Counted from the stretch's first letter, positions 47,149 to 61,671 are shown. The stretch is DNA of 64,000 nt from Xylophilus rhododendri (GCF_009906855.1 NZ_CP047650.1:3100001-3164000), one strand, 5' to 3'. Translations and numbers: made by a program. The notes: generated by a model not told the origin, from the sequence alone.

Positions 47149-47694
47149 ATGCGTCTGTGTCTCCACCTTCTGGCCCCTGCCTTCGCCTGCATGGGCCTGG
47201 CCGCCTGCAGTCCCGAGTTCAACTGGCGCGAGGTGCGCCCCGCCGGCACCCGCCTGCAGGCGCAGATGCCCTGCAAGCCCGAGGAAGCCACCCGCGCCGT
47301 GCCGCTGGCCGGCACCACGGTGCAGATGCACCTGGCGGGCTGCGACGCGGGTGGCGCGACCTTTGTCATCGGCTGGACTTCCCCGGCCGCATCACGCGTG
47401 GGGGCCGTGCTGGGCGACTGGCAGGACTCGACCCTGTCCAGTGCCGGCATCGCGGCCGGGCCGGATGCTCCCGTGGGCCGTCCTTTCGGCCCGCCGGGCG
47501 CCATGGCCCTGCCGCAGGCGGTGCGGCTGAAGGTCCAGGGCCATGCGCCGGACGGGGCGGCCCTGCCGCTGGAGGCCGCCTGGTTCGCCGCCGCCGGCGA
47601 GGCCGGCCCCGAGGCCCTGTTCGCAGCCGTCTACCGACAGCCCGAACGCCCCGAAGCCAGCGACACCTTCTTCACCGGCTTGCGCCTGCGCTGA
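47149..47694 (+). CDS. Uncharacterised lipoprotein
   Basis: A 181-residue protein with a signal peptide and lipobox GLAAC (Cys about 20) in FACMGLAACSPEFNWREV. The mature part begins REVRPAGTRLQAQMPCKPEE and ends SDTFFTGLRLR, a pattern shared with conserved betaproteobacterial lipoproteins of unknown function. ATG at 47149 is preferred because it places the lipobox at a normal distance. Role unknown. Confidence 0.8.
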   Translation: MRLCLHLLAPAFACMGLAACSPEFNWREVRPAGTRLQAQMPCKPEEATRAVPLAGTTVQMHLAGCDAGGATFVIGWTSPAASRVGAVLGDWQDSTLSSAGIAAGPDAPVGRPFGPPGAMALPQAVRLKVQGHAPDGAALPLEAAWFAAAGEAGPEALFAAVYRQPERPEASDTFFTGLRLR

Positions 47695-47757
47695 AGAAGC
47701 CGCAGCAAGCGGCGATGCCGCACCTCATAATGCTGCGCTGCCCCCCAGCAAGCCCTC

Positions 47758-48204
47758 ATGACCAACCGCATTTTCCTGATCGCCCATGCCCCCCTGGCCC
47801 ATGCCCTGCGCCAATGCGCGCTGCATGTGTTTCCCGACTGCGGCAATGGCGTGCTGGCGCTGGATGTTCAGCCCAATGTCTCGCCCGAGGAAACGCTGGC
47901 TTCGGCCCGCATCATCATGTCGCAGCACCGCGGCGGCGGCACCCTGGTGCTGACCGATGTCTTCGGCGCCACGCCGTGCAACGTCGCCCAGCGGCTGGTC
48001 GACGGCGTCCACTCCAAACTCGTCACCGGCGTCAACCTGCCCATGCTGCTGCGTACCGTCAGCTACCGCCACGAACCGTTGGACGCCCTCGTCTCGCGCG
48101 CCGTGGTCGGCGGCACGCAGGGCGTGATGCAGGTCGCCATCACCGCGCCGCAGAACCAGGCCCGCAGAAAACATGATCCAGAACACCATCACCATCAGCA
48201 ATAG
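47758..48204 (+). CDS. manX: PTS EIIA component, mannose family
   Basis: A 148-residue EIIA(Man)-type domain protein. Phospho-His10 lies in IFLIAHAPLAHAL, and TLVLTDVFGATPCNVAQRL and TGVNLPMLLRTVSYR are family motifs. It takes phosphate from HPr. No EIIB or EIIC gene is nearby, so a regulatory role is more likely than sugar uptake. The C-terminus is naturally His-rich (HDPEHHHHQQ) because it overlaps the ptsH start region by 32 bases. Confidence 0.92.
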   Translation: MTNRIFLIAHAPLAHALRQCALHVFPDCGNGVLALDVQPNVSPEETLASARIIMSQHRGGGTLVLTDVFGATPCNVAQRLVDGVHSKLVTGVNLPMLLRTVSYRHEPLDALVSRAVVGGTQGVMQVAITAPQNQARRKHDPEHHHHQQ

Positions 48205-48442
48205 GCTGGGCCTGCATGCCCGCGCCTCGGCCAAGCTCACCAAGCTGGCCGGCAGCTTCCCCTGCGAGGTCTGGCTCTCGCGCGGCGAACGCCGGGTCAA
48301 TGCCAAGAGCATCATGGGCGTGATGATGCTGGCCGCGGGCATCGGCACCCAGGTGATGGTCGAGACCAACGGCGCTTCCGAGCAGGAAGCCATGACCGCC
48401 TTGCTGGCCCTGATCAACGACAAGTTCGGCGAAGGCGAATAA
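48173..48442 (+). CDS. ptsH: PTS phosphocarrier protein HPr
   Basis: An 89-residue HPr with phospho-His15 in NRLGLHARASAKL and Ser46 in VNAKSIMGVMML. It relays phosphate from EI to EIIA. ATG at 48173 lies inside the end of manX (32-base overlap), indicating translational coupling. ptsI follows after 9 bases. Confidence 0.97.
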   Translation: MIQNTITISNRLGLHARASAKLTKLAGSFPCEVWLSRGERRVNAKSIMGVMMLAAGIGTQVMVETNGASEQEAMTALLALINDKFGEGE

Positions 48443-48451
48443 GGTTCCGGC

Positions 48452-50221
48452 ATGACATTCGCCGTCCACGGTCTTCCTGTCGCGCGTGGCATCGCCATCG
48501 GCCGGGCGGTGCTGGTGGCGTCGAGCCGCGTCGATGTGGCGCATTACTTCGTCGAGCCCGGCAACGTCATGCGCGAGATCGGCCGGCTGCGCGATGCGCG
48601 CGATGCGGTGGTCGAGGAGATCCAGCGCATGCAGGCCAGCGTCGCGCAGATGAGCCCCAAGGACGCGCCGCAGGAACTCTCGGCCATCCTCGATGTGCAC
48701 CTGATGCTGCTGCAGGACGAGGCGCTGGAAGAAGGCGTCAAGCACTGGATCACCGAGCGCTTCTACAACGCGGAATGGGCGCTGACCACCCAGCTCGAAT
48801 CGGTGGCCCGCCAGTTCGACGAGATGGAAGACGCCTACCTGCGCGAGCGCAAGGCCGACCTGGAACAGGTGGTCGAGCGCATGCTGCGTTTCATGCGCGG
48901 CGTGGCTTCCCCGGTGGCGCCGCCGCCCACCGCCCGCCCGCCGCGCAGCCAGGACCTGAAGCTGGCCGACACCGCCGACGTACCGCTGGTGCTGATCGCC
49001 CACGACCTCTCGCCGGCCGACATGCTGCAGTTCAAGCAGAGTGTGTTCGCCGGCTTCGTCACCGACGTGGGCGGGCGCACCTCGCACACCGCCATCGTGG
49101 CGCGCAGCATGGACATCCCGGCGGTGGTCGGCACCCGCAGCGCCAGCCAGCTGGTGCGCCAGGACGACTGGGTGATCATCGACGGCGACGCCGGCCTGAT
49201 GATCGTCGACCCCTCGCCGATCATCCTGGCCGAATACGGCTTCAAGCAGCGCCAGGGCGAGCTGGAGCGCGAGCGCCTGGCCAGGCTGCGCCACACGCCG
49301 GCCATCACCCGCGACGGCGAGCCGGTGGAGCTGCTGGCCAATATCGAGCTGCCCGAGGACGCCATCGGCGCGGTCAAGGCCGGCGCCGCGGGCGTGGGCC
49401 TGTTCCGCAGCGAATTCCTTTTCATGGGGCGGCACGGCAAGCTGCCCGACGAGCAGGAGCAGTTCGAGGCCTACCGGCGCGCGGTGGAGAACATGGAGGG
49501 CCTGCCGGTCACCATCCGCACCGTGGATGTCGGCGCCGACAAGCCGCTCGATGCCTCGCACCGCGACGACGCCCACCTCAACCCCGCGCTCGGCCTGCGC
49601 GCGATCCGCTGGAGCCTGGCCGACCCGGGCATGTTCCGCACCCAGCTGCGCGCCATCCTGCGCGCAGCGGCGCTGGGACCGGTCAAGCTGCTGATCCCCA
49701 TGCTGGCCCACGGCAGCGAGATCCGCCACACCCTGGCCCTGATCGACCGCGCACGCGCCGAGCTGGACAACGCCGGCATCGCCTACGGCAACCCGCAGCT
49801 GGGCGCCATGATCGAGATTCCGGCGGCCGCCTTGTCGCTGCCGCTGTTCCTGCGCTATTTCGACTTCCTGTCGATCGGCACCAACGACCTGATCCAGTAC
49901 ACCCTGGCGATCGACCGCACCGACGAGTCGGTGGCCCATCTGTACGACCCGCTGCACCCGGCCGTGCTGCGCCTGGTGGCCGACACCATCGCCGCCTGCC
50001 GCGCGGCCGGCAAGGATGTCTCGGTGTGCGGCGAGATGGCCGGCGATACCGCCATGACCAAGCTGCTGCTGGGCCTGGGCCTGCGCAGCTTCTCGATGCA
50101 CCCGGCGCAGATCCTGTCGGTCAAGCAGGAGGTGCTGCGGGCCGATGCGCTGCGCCTGGCGCCGTGGGCGCAGGAGGTGCTGGTCGCCGAGGATCCGGCC
50201 GGGGTGCTGGCCGGTCTCTGA
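48452..50221 (+). CDS. ptsI: PTS enzyme I
   Basis: A 589-residue EI that takes phosphate from phosphoenolpyruvate. Phospho-His212 lies in VGGRTSHTAIVARS; the C-terminal barrel has GLFRSEFLFMGR, RTVDVGADKP, LSIGTNDLIQYTLAIDRTDE and VCGEMAGD with the catalytic Cys. No GAF domain, so it is the sugar-type rather than the PtsP-type enzyme. ATG at 48452 follows GGTTCCGG; last gene of manX-ptsH-ptsI. Confidence 0.97.
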   Translation: MTFAVHGLPVARGIAIGRAVLVASSRVDVAHYFVEPGNVMREIGRLRDARDAVVEEIQRMQASVAQMSPKDAPQELSAILDVHLMLLQDEALEEGVKHWITERFYNAEWALTTQLESVARQFDEMEDAYLRERKADLEQVVERMLRFMRGVASPVAPPPTARPPRSQDLKLADTADVPLVLIAHDLSPADMLQFKQSVFAGFVTDVGGRTSHTAIVARSMDIPAVVGTRSASQLVRQDDWVIIDGDAGLMIVDPSPIILAEYGFKQRQGELERERLARLRHTPAITRDGEPVELLANIELPEDAIGAVKAGAAGVGLFRSEFLFMGRHGKLPDEQEQFEAYRRAVENMEGLPVTIRTVDVGADKPLDASHRDDAHLNPALGLRAIRWSLADPGMFRTQLRAILRAAALGPVKLLIPMLAHGSEIRHTLALIDRARAELDNAGIAYGNPQLGAMIEIPAAALSLPLFLRYFDFLSIGTNDLIQYTLAIDRTDESVAHLYDPLHPAVLRLVADTIAACRAAGKDVSVCGEMAGDTAMTKLLLGLGLRSFSMHPAQILSVKQEVLRADALRLAPWAQEVLVAEDPAGVLAGL

Positions 50222-50234
50222 ACAAGGCTCGCGG

Positions 50235-50864
50235 TCAGGCGGCCGCGGCTTCGCTCGGCTTCATCTGCGTGGCGTTGTAGTTGACGACGGCGCCCGTGTC
50301 CGGATCCACGCCGATGCGGCCCGTCAGCGTCTCCAGCGGCCGGCCGTACAGGTGGAAGTGCAGCGTGGGCGTATCGCCTGCCACATGGATGCTGTGCAGG
50401 TCCTGCGCCAGAAAGGCGATGGGCGTGCCCGGCTCCACCGTGAGTTCACGCTCGACCTCCAGCCGGATGACGGAGCCGTCGGCGTTCTGCCCCACCCGGC
50501 GGTAGACGCGGTTGAACTCCTGCCCCTCGATGGCCACGATCACCGCCCAGGTGTCGTGGTTGTGGGGAATGGTCTTCTTGCCCGGGTTGATCGAGTTCAG
50601 GTAGAGGGCGATGTCCTCGTCGCCGTCGTCCGGATTCAGGCGATAGCGGGTGGAGGCGCCCACGCCGGCTTCGGCTGCCGGTGGCGGGAAGTCGGCGCGG
50701 GAGAAGAGTTCGGCCCGGGCGGCCAGGACGGCCAGCCGCGCGGCGATGCGATCGAGTGCCGCGCGGTCAATCTGCGCGGCAGAGAGCCGGCGGATGTCGG
50801 CGAGGGTGTCGGCCACGGCGCCGCGGCGGGCCTGGCGCAAGTCTTCGGGGGAGGCGGCTGTCAT
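50235..50864 (-). CDS. Cysteine dioxygenase family protein
   Basis: A 209-residue cupin with iron ligands visible in IPHNHDTWAVIVAIEG and LHFHLYGRPLETL, as in cysteine dioxygenase type I and bacterial 3-mercaptopropionate dioxygenases. It would add O2 to a thiol to form a sulfinate. The bacterial Gln/Arg difference that separates the two substrates cannot be set with certainty by eye. ATG at 50864. It follows lipA by about 105 bases. Confidence 0.88.
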   Translation of the reverse strand: MTAASPEDLRQARRGAVADTLADIRRLSAAQIDRAALDRIAARLAVLAARAELFSRADFPPPAAEAGVGASTRYRLNPDDGDEDIALYLNSINPGKKTIPHNHDTWAVIVAIEGQEFNRVYRRVGQNADGSVIRLEVERELTVEPGTPIAFLAQDLHSIHVAGDTPTLHFHLYGRPLETLTGRIGVDPDTGAVVNYNATQMKPSEAAAA

Positions 50865-50970
50865 CGTGGGCTCCTTGGGGCGAAGCGGCCATCTTGGGAC
50901 GCCCGGCTCGGCCCGGTCAAGGAGGATTTCCTGATATGCCCATGCGGAGCCCGTTGGCCCGCGCGGGTCC

Positions 50971-51969
50971 TCAGGCGCCGCGGATGGCTTCGAGGCCGGC
51001 GGCGTGGGCCTGCTCGTCGGCGTGGTAGCTGGAGCGCACCATGGCACCCACGGCCGCGTGGGTGAAGCCCATTTCGTAGGCCTTCTCCTCGAACATCTTG
51101 AAGGTGTCCGGGTGCACGTAGCGGCGCACCGGCAGGTGGGAGTTCGAGGGCGACAGGTACTGGCCGATGGTGAGCATGTCGATGTCGTGGTCGCGCATGT
51201 CCTGCATCACCTGCAGGATCTCCTCGTCGGTCTCGCCGAGGCCGACCATGATGCCGCTCTTGGTCGGCACGCTGGGGTGCAGGGCCTTGAACTTCTTCAG
51301 CAGGTTCAGGCTGAACTGGTAGTCGCTGCCCGGGCGCGCTTCCTTGTAGAGGCGGGGCGCGGTTTCCAGGTTGTGGTTCATCACGTCCGGCGGGGCGGCC
51401 TTGAGGATCTCCAGCGCGCGGTCGTCGCGGCCGCGGAAGTCGGGCACCAGGATCTCGATCTGCGTGCTGGGCGAGAGCTCGCGGATGTTGCGGATGCACT
51501 CCACGAAATGGCCGCTGCCGCCGTCGCGCAGGTCGTCGCGGTCCACGCTGGTGATCACCACGTACTTCAGGCGCAGCTGGGCGATGGTGCGGGCGAGGTT
51601 GAGCGGCTCGTCCTTGTCCAGCGGATCGGGCCGGCCGTGGCCCACGTCGCAGAAGGGGCAGCGGCGGGTGCACTTGTCGCCCATGATCATGAAGGTGGCC
51701 GTGCCCTTGCCGAAGCATTCGCCGATGTTGGGGCAGGAGGCTTCCTCGCACACCGTGTGCAGCTTGTTGGCGCGCAGGATGTCCTTGATCTCGTAGAAGC
51801 GGGTGCTGGGGCTGCCGGCCTTCACACGGATCCACTCGGGCTTCTTCAGCACCTCGCCCTGCACCACCTTGACGGGGATGCGCGAGAGCTTGGCCGCGGC
51901 CTTCTGCTTGGCCAGCGGGTTGTAGGTGTCGAGGGATTGAACCTCGCGGACGACGTCGGTGGTGCTCAT
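50971..51969 (-). CDS. lipA: Lipoyl synthase
   Basis: A 332-residue radical SAM enzyme that inserts sulfur into octanoyl groups. The auxiliary cluster motif is [13 protein letters not shown] and the SAM cluster motif is KCTRRCPFC (C-x3-C-x2-C); the C-terminal RSSYHADEQ motif carries the conserved Ser ligand. ATG at 51969, 31 bases after lipB. Last of the ybeD-lipB-lipA group. Confidence 0.97.
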   Translation of the reverse strand: MSTTDVVREVQSLDTYNPLAKQKAAAKLSRIPVKVVQGEVLKKPEWIRVKAGSPSTRFYEIKDILRANKLHTVCEEASCPNIGECFGKGTATFMIMGDKCTRRCPFCDVGHGRPDPLDKDEPLNLARTIAQLRLKYVVITSVDRDDLRDGGSGHFVECIRNIRELSPSTQIEILVPDFRGRDDRALEILKAAPPDVMNHNLETAPRLYKEARPGSDYQFSLNLLKKFKALHPSVPTKSGIMVGLGETDEEILQVMQDMRDHDIDMLTIGQYLSPSNSHLPVRRYVHPDTFKMFEEKAYEMGFTHAAVGAMVRSSYHADEQAHAAGLEAIRGA

Positions 51970-52000
51970 GGGGCGGGTCGGGATGGGCTTGTCTGGACGG

Positions 52001-52690
52001 TCAGGGCATCAGGTAGATGCCCAGCTTGCCGGCCAGCACGAAAGCGGCCTCGTCCCAGGTGGCGGAGATGCCGATTGTAGAAAGGTCCACCGTCTTCAGT
52101 CCGGAGTAGCCGCAAGGGTTGATCCGCGAGAAGGGTTCCAGGTCCATGGCCACGTTCAGCGCCAGGCCGTGGTAGGTGGTGTGGCGGCTGACCTTGATGC
52201 CGAGCGCGGCGATCTTGCCCAGGCCGCGGAAGGGGTCGCCCTCGGGCTGCGGGCCGGTCAGCGCGGCGTGGGAAAACGGGTCGTCCAGCCGCACGTAGAT
52301 GCCCGGCGCGCCGGCCACGCGGTGGCCGGTGGCGCCGAAGTGCGACAGGGTGGCGATCACGGCTTCTTCGAGCCGGTGCACGTACTCCTTGACGAAGTAG
52401 CCGGCGCGCCGCAGGTCGATCAGCGGATAGGCCACCACCTGGCCGGGCCCGTGGTAGGTGACCTGGCCGCCGCGGTTGGTGGCGATGACGGGGATGTCGC
52501 CCGGCATCAGCAGATGGTCGGGCTTGCCGGCCACGCCCTGGGTGAAGACGCGGTCGTGCTCGCAGATCCAGAGCGCGTCCGCATCGTCGGCCTGCCGCGC
52601 GGCGGTGAAGGCCTGCATGGCGGCGTAGGTCGATGCGTAATCGACCCGGCCCAGATGGGTGGCCGGCAGCGCCGCGACGGTCGTGTCCAT
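52001..52690 (-). CDS. lipB: Octanoyltransferase
   Basis: A 229-residue LipB with [51 protein letters not shown] and the catalytic Cys in [10 protein letters not shown] with the partner Lys in LGIKV. It moves octanoyl from acyl carrier protein to lipoyl domains. ATG at 52690, 5 bases after the DUF493 gene. Confidence 0.96.
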   Translation of the reverse strand: MDTTVAALPATHLGRVDYASTYAAMQAFTAARQADDADALWICEHDRVFTQGVAGKPDHLLMPGDIPVIATNRGGQVTYHGPGQVVAYPLIDLRRAGYFVKEYVHRLEEAVIATLSHFGATGHRVAGAPGIYVRLDDPFSHAALTGPQPEGDPFRGLGKIAALGIKVSRHTTYHGLALNVAMDLEPFSRINPCGYSGLKTVDLSTIGISATWDEAAFVLAGKLGIYLMP

Positions 52691-52695
52691 GGCGG

Positions 52696-52980
52696 CTACA
52701 GCACCACCTTGACCATCGGGTGCTGGCTCAGCGCGGTGTAGAGCGCGTCGAGCTGCTCGCGGCTGGTGGCGGTCACGTGGATGGTGATGCCCAGGTACTT
52801 GCCGCCGCTGCTGTCGCGCAGCTCGATGGTGGCGGCGTCGAAGAAGGGATCGAACTCCCTGGCGGTGGCGGTGACGGCATGCACGAAGCCGTCGGTCTTC
52901 TCGCCCATCACCTTGATGGGGAACATCGACGGGTATTCGATCAGCGAGTCCTTGCGGGCGACGGGTTCCGGTGTGTCCAT
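52696..52980 (-). CDS. ybeD: YbeD/DUF493 family protein
   Basis: A 94-residue ferredoxin-like fold protein ([20 protein letters not shown], then [20 protein letters not shown] and [20 protein letters not shown]). The gene commonly precedes lipB in proteobacteria; its role is not known, though the fold suggests ligand sensing. 8 bases after the MBL-fold gene. Confidence 0.92.
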   Translation of the reverse strand: MDTPEPVARKDSLIEYPSMFPIKVMGEKTDGFVHAVTATAREFDPFFDAATIELRDSSGGKYLGITIHVTATSREQLDALYTALSQHPMVKVVL

Positions 52981-52988
52981 GGTGGTTC

Positions 52989-54167
52989 TCAGGCAGGGTT
53001 TTGAATGGGGGTGCGGCGCGGCAGGCGCAGGGTCTGGCCGATGGGCACGGTGCCGAAGGCGCCCTCGGGCAGGCCGGCGGCGCGGCTGGCCGTGGCCAGG
53101 TCCTTCGGTGGCTGGTCCGAGGGCTCGTCGGTCAGCGCGAAGGTGCCCCAGTGCACGCCGATGCTGCGCTTGGAATCGACCTCGCGATGGATGCGCACGG
53201 CCTCCTCGGGGTTCACATGCTGCTGGGCCATGAACCAGCGCGGCTCATAGGCGCCGATGGGGACCAGGGCCAGGTCGAAACCGCCGCCGTTCGCGGGTGT
53301 GTGGCGGGCGGCGAAATGGGCACCGATGTCGGCGAAGTCGCGCGAATAGCCGGTGTCGCCGGCGAACCAGAAATGGAAGTCCGGCGCCAGCAGGGCGTAG
53401 CCGCCCCACAGGGTCTGCAGCCGGTCGCCCAGCCCGCGGCCGCTCCAGTGTTGGGAGGGGGTCAGCGTGACTTCTGCGACGGCGCCGTCGCGCTCGATGC
53501 GGTGGCTGTCGAACCAGTCGAGTTCGACCGCGCCCGGCACGCCGTGCGACTGCAGCCAGGCACCGATGCCCAGCGGCACCACGAAGAGCGGCGGGCCGCC
53601 GGCCTGCGCGGCCAGCGCCCGCACCGAGGCTTCGTCGAGGTGGTCGTAGTGGTTGTGGCTGATCAGCACCAGGTCGATGTGCGGCAGATCGCCCAGCGCC
53701 ATTCCCGGCGCCTGCGCACGTTTGGGGCCGATGAAGCTCAGCGGCGAGGCGCGCTCGGAGAACACCGGATCGGTCAGCACCTGCAGGCCGTGCTCGCCCA
53801 ACGGGATCTGCAGCAGCGTGGTCGCATGGCCGATGAAGGTGATGCTGGGCTGCATGGCCGCGCCCGCCCTGGCGTTGGCCTGGATGAAGGCGAGGTCCGG
53901 CGTGGTGGTCGGTGGCGGCGCGGCGGGCGGGCGCGGCAGGTCCTGGCGCCAGGCATCCCAGCGCCAGCGTGCCAGCTCGGCCAGGCCCTTGGGCTGGAAC
54001 TCCAGATAGCGGTTCTGGAAACCATCGGGCCGGTGATGCGGCTTGCTCGCGTCGTAATAGGGGTTCACGTGTTGGCATCCGGCCAGGAGCGGCATGGTGG
54101 CGGCCAGCGCGCAGGCGGCCAGGAGCCGCAGCAGGCTGCGCGCAGGACGAGGGGGCGCAAGTGGCAT
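52989..54167 (-). CDS. MBL-fold metallo-hydrolase lipoprotein
   Basis: A 392-residue protein of the NAPE-PLD/UlaG-like metallo-beta-lactamase family. It has a signal peptide with lipobox LLAGC, then a family core: [13 protein letters not shown], the metal motif [13 protein letters not shown] (HxHxDH type), [16 protein letters not shown] and [14 protein letters not shown]. Probably a phosphodiesterase at the envelope; substrate unknown. ATG at 54167 is preferred over TTG at 54176. First gene of the group that includes ybeD-lipB-lipA. Confidence 0.9.
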   Translation of the reverse strand: MPLAPPRPARSLLRLLAACALAATMPLLAGCQHVNPYYDASKPHHRPDGFQNRYLEFQPKGLAELARWRWDAWRQDLPRPPAAPPPTTTPDLAFIQANARAGAAMQPSITFIGHATTLLQIPLGEHGLQVLTDPVFSERASPLSFIGPKRAQAPGMALGDLPHIDLVLISHNHYDHLDEASVRALAAQAGGPPLFVVPLGIGAWLQSHGVPGAVELDWFDSHRIERDGAVAEVTLTPSQHWSGRGLGDRLQTLWGGYALLAPDFHFWFAGDTGYSRDFADIGAHFAARHTPANGGGFDLALVPIGAYEPRWFMAQQHVNPEEAVRIHREVDSKRSIGVHWGTFALTDEPSDQPPKDLATASRAAGLPEGAFGTVPIGQTLRLPRRTPIQNPA

Positions 54168-54292
54168 GCGGGACAATGAAGGTGGGTTCGCGACTGCTAT
54201 GGATCGACCATTGTCATCCGCACAAAACCGCCGCGAGACGAAGCAATTCCGAAAACCCGCTCGGGCATGGCGGGAGCCGCTGTAGTTCTACC

Positions 54293-54298
54293 TATAAT
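54293..54298 (+). promoter_or_regulatory. -10 element of the atp operon
   Basis: A perfect TATAAT lies 46 bases before the atpI start. No good -35 hexamer is found 16-18 bases upstream, so strength is uncertain or activation may help. Confidence 0.5.
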
Positions 54299-54344
54299 CA
54301 ATGGCTTTGCTGAACTTTTGCAAACGTAACAGGCTTTGGAAAAC

Positions 54345-54824
54345 ATGAGACCTGTAACGGATTGGGAAGAGCTAGAGGCAGATGCCCCGGATTTCAAGCC
54401 GCTGACCGCCGAAGAGGCGCGACTGCTGCGAGAACGCCATCCATCCGTATCGCCGTGGTGGGTCATCCTGGGGCAGGCGACGGTGGGTTTCCTGGCCGCA
54501 TGGGTGGCCTGGGCGATCACCGGGGAGGCCCGTACGGGGTGGTCGGCAGCCTGGGGCGCGCTGGCGGTGGTTCTTCCGGCCGCTGTCTTCGCGCGGGGTG
54601 TCACCCGCCGGCGGGAGGGATCGAATCCGGCTGCTGCGGTAGCGGGATTCTTGGGATGGGAATTCGTCAAGATTGCGTTGACGCTCGCCTTGCTGGCCTT
54701 GTCTCCCAAGGTCGTGCCGGGTTTGAGCTGGCTGGCCCTGGTGGCCGGCATGGTCGTGACGGCGAAGACCTGGTGGCTTGCATTTCTGGTTCGCGCCGCC
54801 CTCCGCAAAAGGAGGGGGCGATGA
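54345..54824 (+). CDS. atpI: ATP synthase protein I
   Basis: A 159-residue membrane protein with a charged N-terminus (RPVTDWEELEADAPDFKPL) and four helices (about 45-155), ending basic (RKRRGR). AtpI assists assembly of the c-ring. ATG at 54345 preferred over TTG at 54336. First gene of the atp operon, 52 bases before atpB. Confidence 0.88.
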   Translation: MRPVTDWEELEADAPDFKPLTAEEARLLRERHPSVSPWWVILGQATVGFLAAWVAWAITGEARTGWSAAWGALAVVLPAAVFARGVTRRREGSNPAAAVAGFLGWEFVKIALTLALLALSPKVVPGLSWLALVAGMVVTAKTWWLAFLVRAALRKRRGR

Positions 54825-54876
54825 ACGACAACGCATCATGGATTGGTGCCCCCGAGGGCAAGAAGGATGGAATTGA

Positions 54877-55755
54877 ATGGCTGCTGAAGAACACGGGCAA
54901 ACCGCTGGCCAGTACATCGTTCACCACCTGCAGCATCTGCAGAACGTGAAGCAGGGAAAGATCGTCGACTTTTCCGTCATCAACTACGACTCGATCGTCG
55001 TGGGCGGGCTGCTGGGCCTGTTCGCCATCTTCGTGCTCTGGCTGGCCGCCCGCAAGGCGACCTCCGGCGTGCCCGGCCGCTTCCAGGCGGCCGTCGAGAT
55101 GCTGGTCGAGATGGTCGACAACCAGGCCAAGGCCAACATCCGCAACGCCGAGAGCCGCAAGTTCATCGCCCCCCTGGGCCTGACCGTGTTCGTCTGGATC
55201 TTCCTGATGAACGCCATGGACATGCTGCCGGTCGATCTGCTGCCCAAGCTCTGGGGCCACGGCTACGAAGCCGCCGGCATGAACCCGCACGAAGCCTTCC
55301 TGCGTGTCGTGCCCACCGCCGACCTCTCCACCACCCTGGGCCTGGCCCTGGCGGTGCTGCTGCTGCGCTTCTGGTACAGCCTCAAGATCAAGGGCGCCGG
55401 CGGCTGGGCCCACGAACTCGTCTCGGCGCCTTTCGGCACGAGCAAGAACCCCATCTTCGCGATCATCCTGGGTGTCATCAACCTGGTGATGCAGATCATC
55501 GAATACACCGCCAACACCGTCTCGCACGGCATGCGGTTGTTCGGCAACATGTACGCCGGCGAGCTGGTGTTCATGCTGATCGCGTTGATGGGTGGCGCCG
55601 CCGCGCTGTCGATCTCGGGCACGCTGCTGCCGCTGGGTCACATCATCGCCGGCACCATCTGGACCTTGTTCCACATCCTGGTGATCACGCTGCAGGCCTT
55701 CATCTTCATGATGCTCGCGCTGATCTACCTCGGTCAGGCACACGAGCACCACTGA
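54877..55755 (+). CDS. atpB: ATP synthase subunit a
   Basis: A 292-residue subunit a with about six helices. The essential Arg is in TVSHGMRLFGNMYAGELVF, and the family motif ALMGGAAALSISGTLLPLG follows. It forms the proton half-channels. The N-terminus has an extra His-rich segment (YIVHHLQHLQNVKQGK). Confidence 0.97.
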   Translation: MAAEEHGQTAGQYIVHHLQHLQNVKQGKIVDFSVINYDSIVVGGLLGLFAIFVLWLAARKATSGVPGRFQAAVEMLVEMVDNQAKANIRNAESRKFIAPLGLTVFVWIFLMNAMDMLPVDLLPKLWGHGYEAAGMNPHEAFLRVVPTADLSTTLGLALAVLLLRFWYSLKIKGAGGWAHELVSAPFGTSKNPIFAIILGVINLVMQIIEYTANTVSHGMRLFGNMYAGELVFMLIALMGGAAALSISGTLLPLGHIIAGTIWTLFHILVITLQAFIFMMLALIYLGQAHEHH

Positions 55756-56112
<357 letters not shown>

Positions 56113-56146
56113 TACCGGTCCGACGTCTTTCTAGAAAGGTGTTGCC

Positions 56147-56617
56147 GTGAGCATCAACGCGACCCTGTTCGTTCAGGCGATCGTCTTTCTGATCCTGGTG
56201 TGGTTCACGATGAAGTTCGTGTGGCCCCCGATCGCAAAGGCGCTCGATGAACGGGCCCAGAACATCGCCGAAGGCCTCGCTGCCGCCGATCGCGCCAAGT
56301 CCGACCTGGTCGCCGCCAACCAGCGCGTCGAGAAGGAACTGGCCGAGACGCGCAACGCGACCGCCACGCGCCTGGCAGACGCCGAGCGCCGCGCCCAGGC
56401 GATCATCGAGGAAGCCAAGGCCCGTGCGTCCGAGGAAGGCAGCAAGATCGTTGCCGCCGCCCACGCCGAAGCCGAGCAGCAATCCGTCCGTGCACGCGAA
56501 GCGCTGCGCGAACAGGTCGCGGTGCTGGCCGTCAAGGGCGCCGAGCAGATCCTGCAGAAGGAAGTCGACGCGAACGTTCACGCCGACCTGCTCGCCCGCC
56601 TGAAGACCGAGCTCTAA
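56147..56617 (+). CDS. atpF: ATP synthase subunit b
   Basis: A 156-residue protein with an N-terminal membrane helix (about 5-26) and a long Ala/Glu/Arg-rich helix forming the peripheral stalk. GTG start at 56147 with AAAGGTG upstream. Follows atpE by 34 bases. Confidence 0.97.
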   Translation: MSINATLFVQAIVFLILVWFTMKFVWPPIAKALDERAQNIAEGLAAADRAKSDLVAANQRVEKELAETRNATATRLADAERRAQAIIEEAKARASEEGSKIVAAAHAEAEQQSVRAREALREQVAVLAVKGAEQILQKEVDANVHADLLARLKTEL

Positions 56618-56629
56618 GGAGACGCACGC

Positions 56630-57163
56630 ATGGCCGAAATCGCCACCATCGCGCGTCCCTACGCCGAAGCGCTGTTCCAGGCCACGCCTGCGGACCAGCG
56701 CGACGCGGCCCTCGCCTGGGTCGATGAGCTCGGCGCCATCGCGGCCGATCCGCAGATCGCGCAGCTGGCGCACGACCCCAAGGTCGACGCCGCCCAGCGC
56801 TTCGAGCTGATCGCTTCCGTGGCCCGTACGCCGCTGCCGGAGGCCGCCCGCAATTTCCTGCGGGTGGTCATCGACAACGGCCGGCTGGCCGCGCTGCCCG
56901 AGGTGGCGCATCAGTTCCGTGCACTGCGCAATGCGCAGGGCGGATCGTCCGATGCCGTCGTCTACAGCGCCTTCCCCATCGGGGATGCCGCCCTGGCGGA
57001 CCTCGGCGCGACGCTGCAGAAGCGTTTCGGCCGTCCGCTCAACCTCAGCGTGGTGATCGATTCCTCGTTGATCGGCGGCGTTCGCGTCGCCGTCGGCGAC
57101 GAAGTGCTCGACACCTCGGTACGCGCCCGCCTCGACCATATGAAGGCTGCCCTGGCCGCGTAA
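56630..57163 (+). CDS. atpH: ATP synthase subunit delta
   Basis: A 177-residue delta subunit with the N-terminal helical domain ([13 protein letters not shown]) and the C-terminal signature [20 protein letters not shown]. It links the b stalk to F1. Twelve bases after atpF, AAGGAGAC ribosome site. Confidence 0.97.
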   Translation: MAEIATIARPYAEALFQATPADQRDAALAWVDELGAIAADPQIAQLAHDPKVDAAQRFELIASVARTPLPEAARNFLRVVIDNGRLAALPEVAHQFRALRNAQGGSSDAVVYSAFPIGDAALADLGATLQKRFGRPLNLSVVIDSSLIGGVRVAVGDEVLDTSVRARLDHMKAALAA

Positions 57164-57204
57164 GCGCCAGGTCCGGCCGCAACCCCTAAGAGAAGGAAAG
57201 AGTC

Positions 57205-58758
<1,554 letters not shown>

Positions 58759-58794
58759 ACGCGGACGTCGAAACTTCAAGGCATAGGAGCACAC

Positions 58795-61126
<2,332 letters not shown>

Positions 61127-61200
61127 GCTGGAGAGGCGGTCGCCGCAAGGCCGCCGCCATTCCCGCCCCAACCCTTCCAGCCCACTCCTAGGAATCCCAG

Positions 61201-61620
61201 ATGGCCAACACCATTCACGTCGACGTGGTCAGCGCGGAAGAGTCGATCTTCTCCGGCGAAGCACGCTTCGTCGCGCTGCCGGGTGAATCCGGCGAGCTCG
61301 GCATCTATCCGCGCCACACGCCGCTGATCACCCGCATCAAGCCCGGCACCGTGCGCATCGACATGGCCGACGGCAGCGAAGAGTTCGTCTTCGTCGCCGG
61401 CGGCATTCTCGAAGTGCAGCCGGATGTGGTCACCGTCCTGTCCGACACCGCCATCCGCGGCAAGGACCTGGACGAAGAGAAGGCCAACAAGGCCAAGGTC
61501 GCCGCCGAGGAAGCCCTCAAGCACGCCAAGAGCGACCTCGACCTGGCCAAGGCCCAGTCGGAACTGGCCGTGATGGCCGCGCAGATCGCCGCGCTGCGGC
61601 GCTTTCGCGACAAGCGCTGA
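61201..61620 (+). CDS. atpC: ATP synthase subunit epsilon
   Basis: A 139-residue epsilon subunit: N-terminal beta sandwich ([38 protein letters not shown]) and a C-terminal helical hairpin that can inhibit ATPase. Last gene of the atp operon, before the terminator. Confidence 0.98.
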   Translation: MANTIHVDVVSAEESIFSGEARFVALPGESGELGIYPRHTPLITRIKPGTVRIDMADGSEEFVFVAGGILEVQPDVVTVLSDTAIRGKDLDEEKANKAKVAAEEALKHAKSDLDLAKAQSELAVMAAQIAALRRFRDKR

Positions 61621-61643
61621 AAACAGCGCTCCGGCGCTTCGAA

Positions 61644-61671
61644 AAGCCACCTTGCGAGGTGGCTTTTTTTA
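61644..61671 (+). terminator. Intrinsic terminator of the atp operon
   Basis: AAGCCACCT (61644-61652) pairs with AGGTGGCTT (61657-61665) over the loop TGCG, followed by a run of T to about 61670. It separates the atp operon from the next gene. Confidence 0.92.
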
